Below the pieces are notes generated by a model, which saw only the letters and a program-made list of their open reading frames with translations, had not been told where the DNA came from and searched no databases. This document shows, one piece after another, positions 63,897 through 64,000 of a DNA stretch of 64,000 nt. The position numbers were made by a program, and so were the translations under genes. The stretch comes from Amycolatopsis nivea (lineage in GTDB: Bacteria; Actinomycetota; Actinomycetes; Mycobacteriales; Pseudonocardiaceae): contig NZ_SDLT01000011.1 in NCBI RefSeq assembly GCF_004522235.1, forward strand, positions 173,475 to 237,474. Direction: 5' to 3'. Every line of letters begins with the position of its first letter. The stretch's first letter is position 1.

Positions 63897-64000
63897 ATGG
63901 CCCGGTACGAGCTGCCCGAACTCGATTACGATTACGGCGCTCTCGCGCCCTACATTTCGGGCGAGATCAACGAGCTGCACCACAGCAAGCACCACGCCGC
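63897..64000 (+). CDS. Fe/Mn superoxide dismutase, N-terminal part (cut by window end)
   Basis: The first 34 codons read [19 protein letters not shown] and then [10 protein letters not shown], the opening of Fe/Mn superoxide dismutases with the first metal-ligand His. AAGGAGGGCCC precedes the ATG. A possible promoter (TTGACC at 63799, TACGAG 16 bp later) lies upstream, making it independent of hmuO. The rest is outside the window. Confidence 0.93.
   Translation, partial: MARYELPELDYDYGALAPYISGEINELHHSKHHA

Overview
The window is GC-rich actinobacterial chromosome, most like Pseudonocardiales and probably Amycolatopsis or a close relative. This rests on strongly G/C-biased third codon positions, many GTG starts and 4-base stop/start overlaps, and marker genes: a mycothiol-type formaldehyde dehydrogenase, SepH, a DUF2537 protein and an EphD-like hydrolase/SDR fusion. 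No tRNA, rRNA, CRISPR array, prophage or insertion sequence was seen. The genus is inferred, not proven.

Layout. 1-2255: end of a carbohydrate ABC importer operon. 2347-9258: DUF4190 membrane protein, exported metallophosphoesterase, thioesterase, exported C39-like peptidase, DinB protein, mycothiol-dependent dehydrogenase and a gamma-glutamylcyclotransferase-like protein. 9251-13790: methyltransferase, then an alkyl-DHAP-synthase-like flavoprotein divergent from tetR-glpD. 13856-18678: XRE regulator with an ABC-2 exporter, a methyltransferase divergent from a MerR regulator, and photolyase. 18742-27676: citrate synthase, sugar kinase, TetR/acyl-CoA dehydrogenase pair, HxlR/NmrA-like pair, Uma2 protein, amidohydrolase, and aldose epimerase plus GNAT. 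27765-32124: a TetR with three metallo-beta-lactamase-fold hydrolases, then an SDR/TetR pair sharing a double operator. 32125-38706: possible catabolic cluster (two APC permeases, class V aminotransferase, cyclase-family hydrolase, ThDP enzyme). 38752-46219: lipoprotein, MFS exporter, pdxH and the urease operon ureABCFGD. 46700-55141: second citrate synthase, tetR-ephD, and an ABC-2 exporter with a two-component system, then a serine hydrolase. 55143-60658: small hypothetical and broken genes, serC, sepH, MmcQ/YjbR protein, DUF2537 protein, TrmH methyltransferase. 60876-64000: GCS2-like ligase, TetR, iron-box-controlled heme oxygenase and the start of superoxide dismutase.

The genes gltA, citA, serC, sepH, DUF2537 and trmH keep the relative order and orientation I recall for Mycobacterium tuberculosis Rv0896 to Rv0881. 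The stretch between the two citrate synthases is the variable part, filled with regulator/enzyme modules and urease.

The least explained signal is a set of structured intergenic DNA families placed at the 3' ends of genes. One is a ~180-200 nt module present twice (2806-2985 and, inverted, 40793-40997), with conserved flanks around a hairpin slot that differs between copies. The second is a palindromic CCCAATG-N3-CATTGGG array with a 30-nt period (2988-3066, 58502-58550). The third is a GTGA-(A/G)GGG palindrome family (3100-3215, 47847-47884, 58650-58813), whose two best copies differ in sequence yet stay perfectly self-complementary. Several divergent regulator/enzyme pairs also carry clear palindromic operators.
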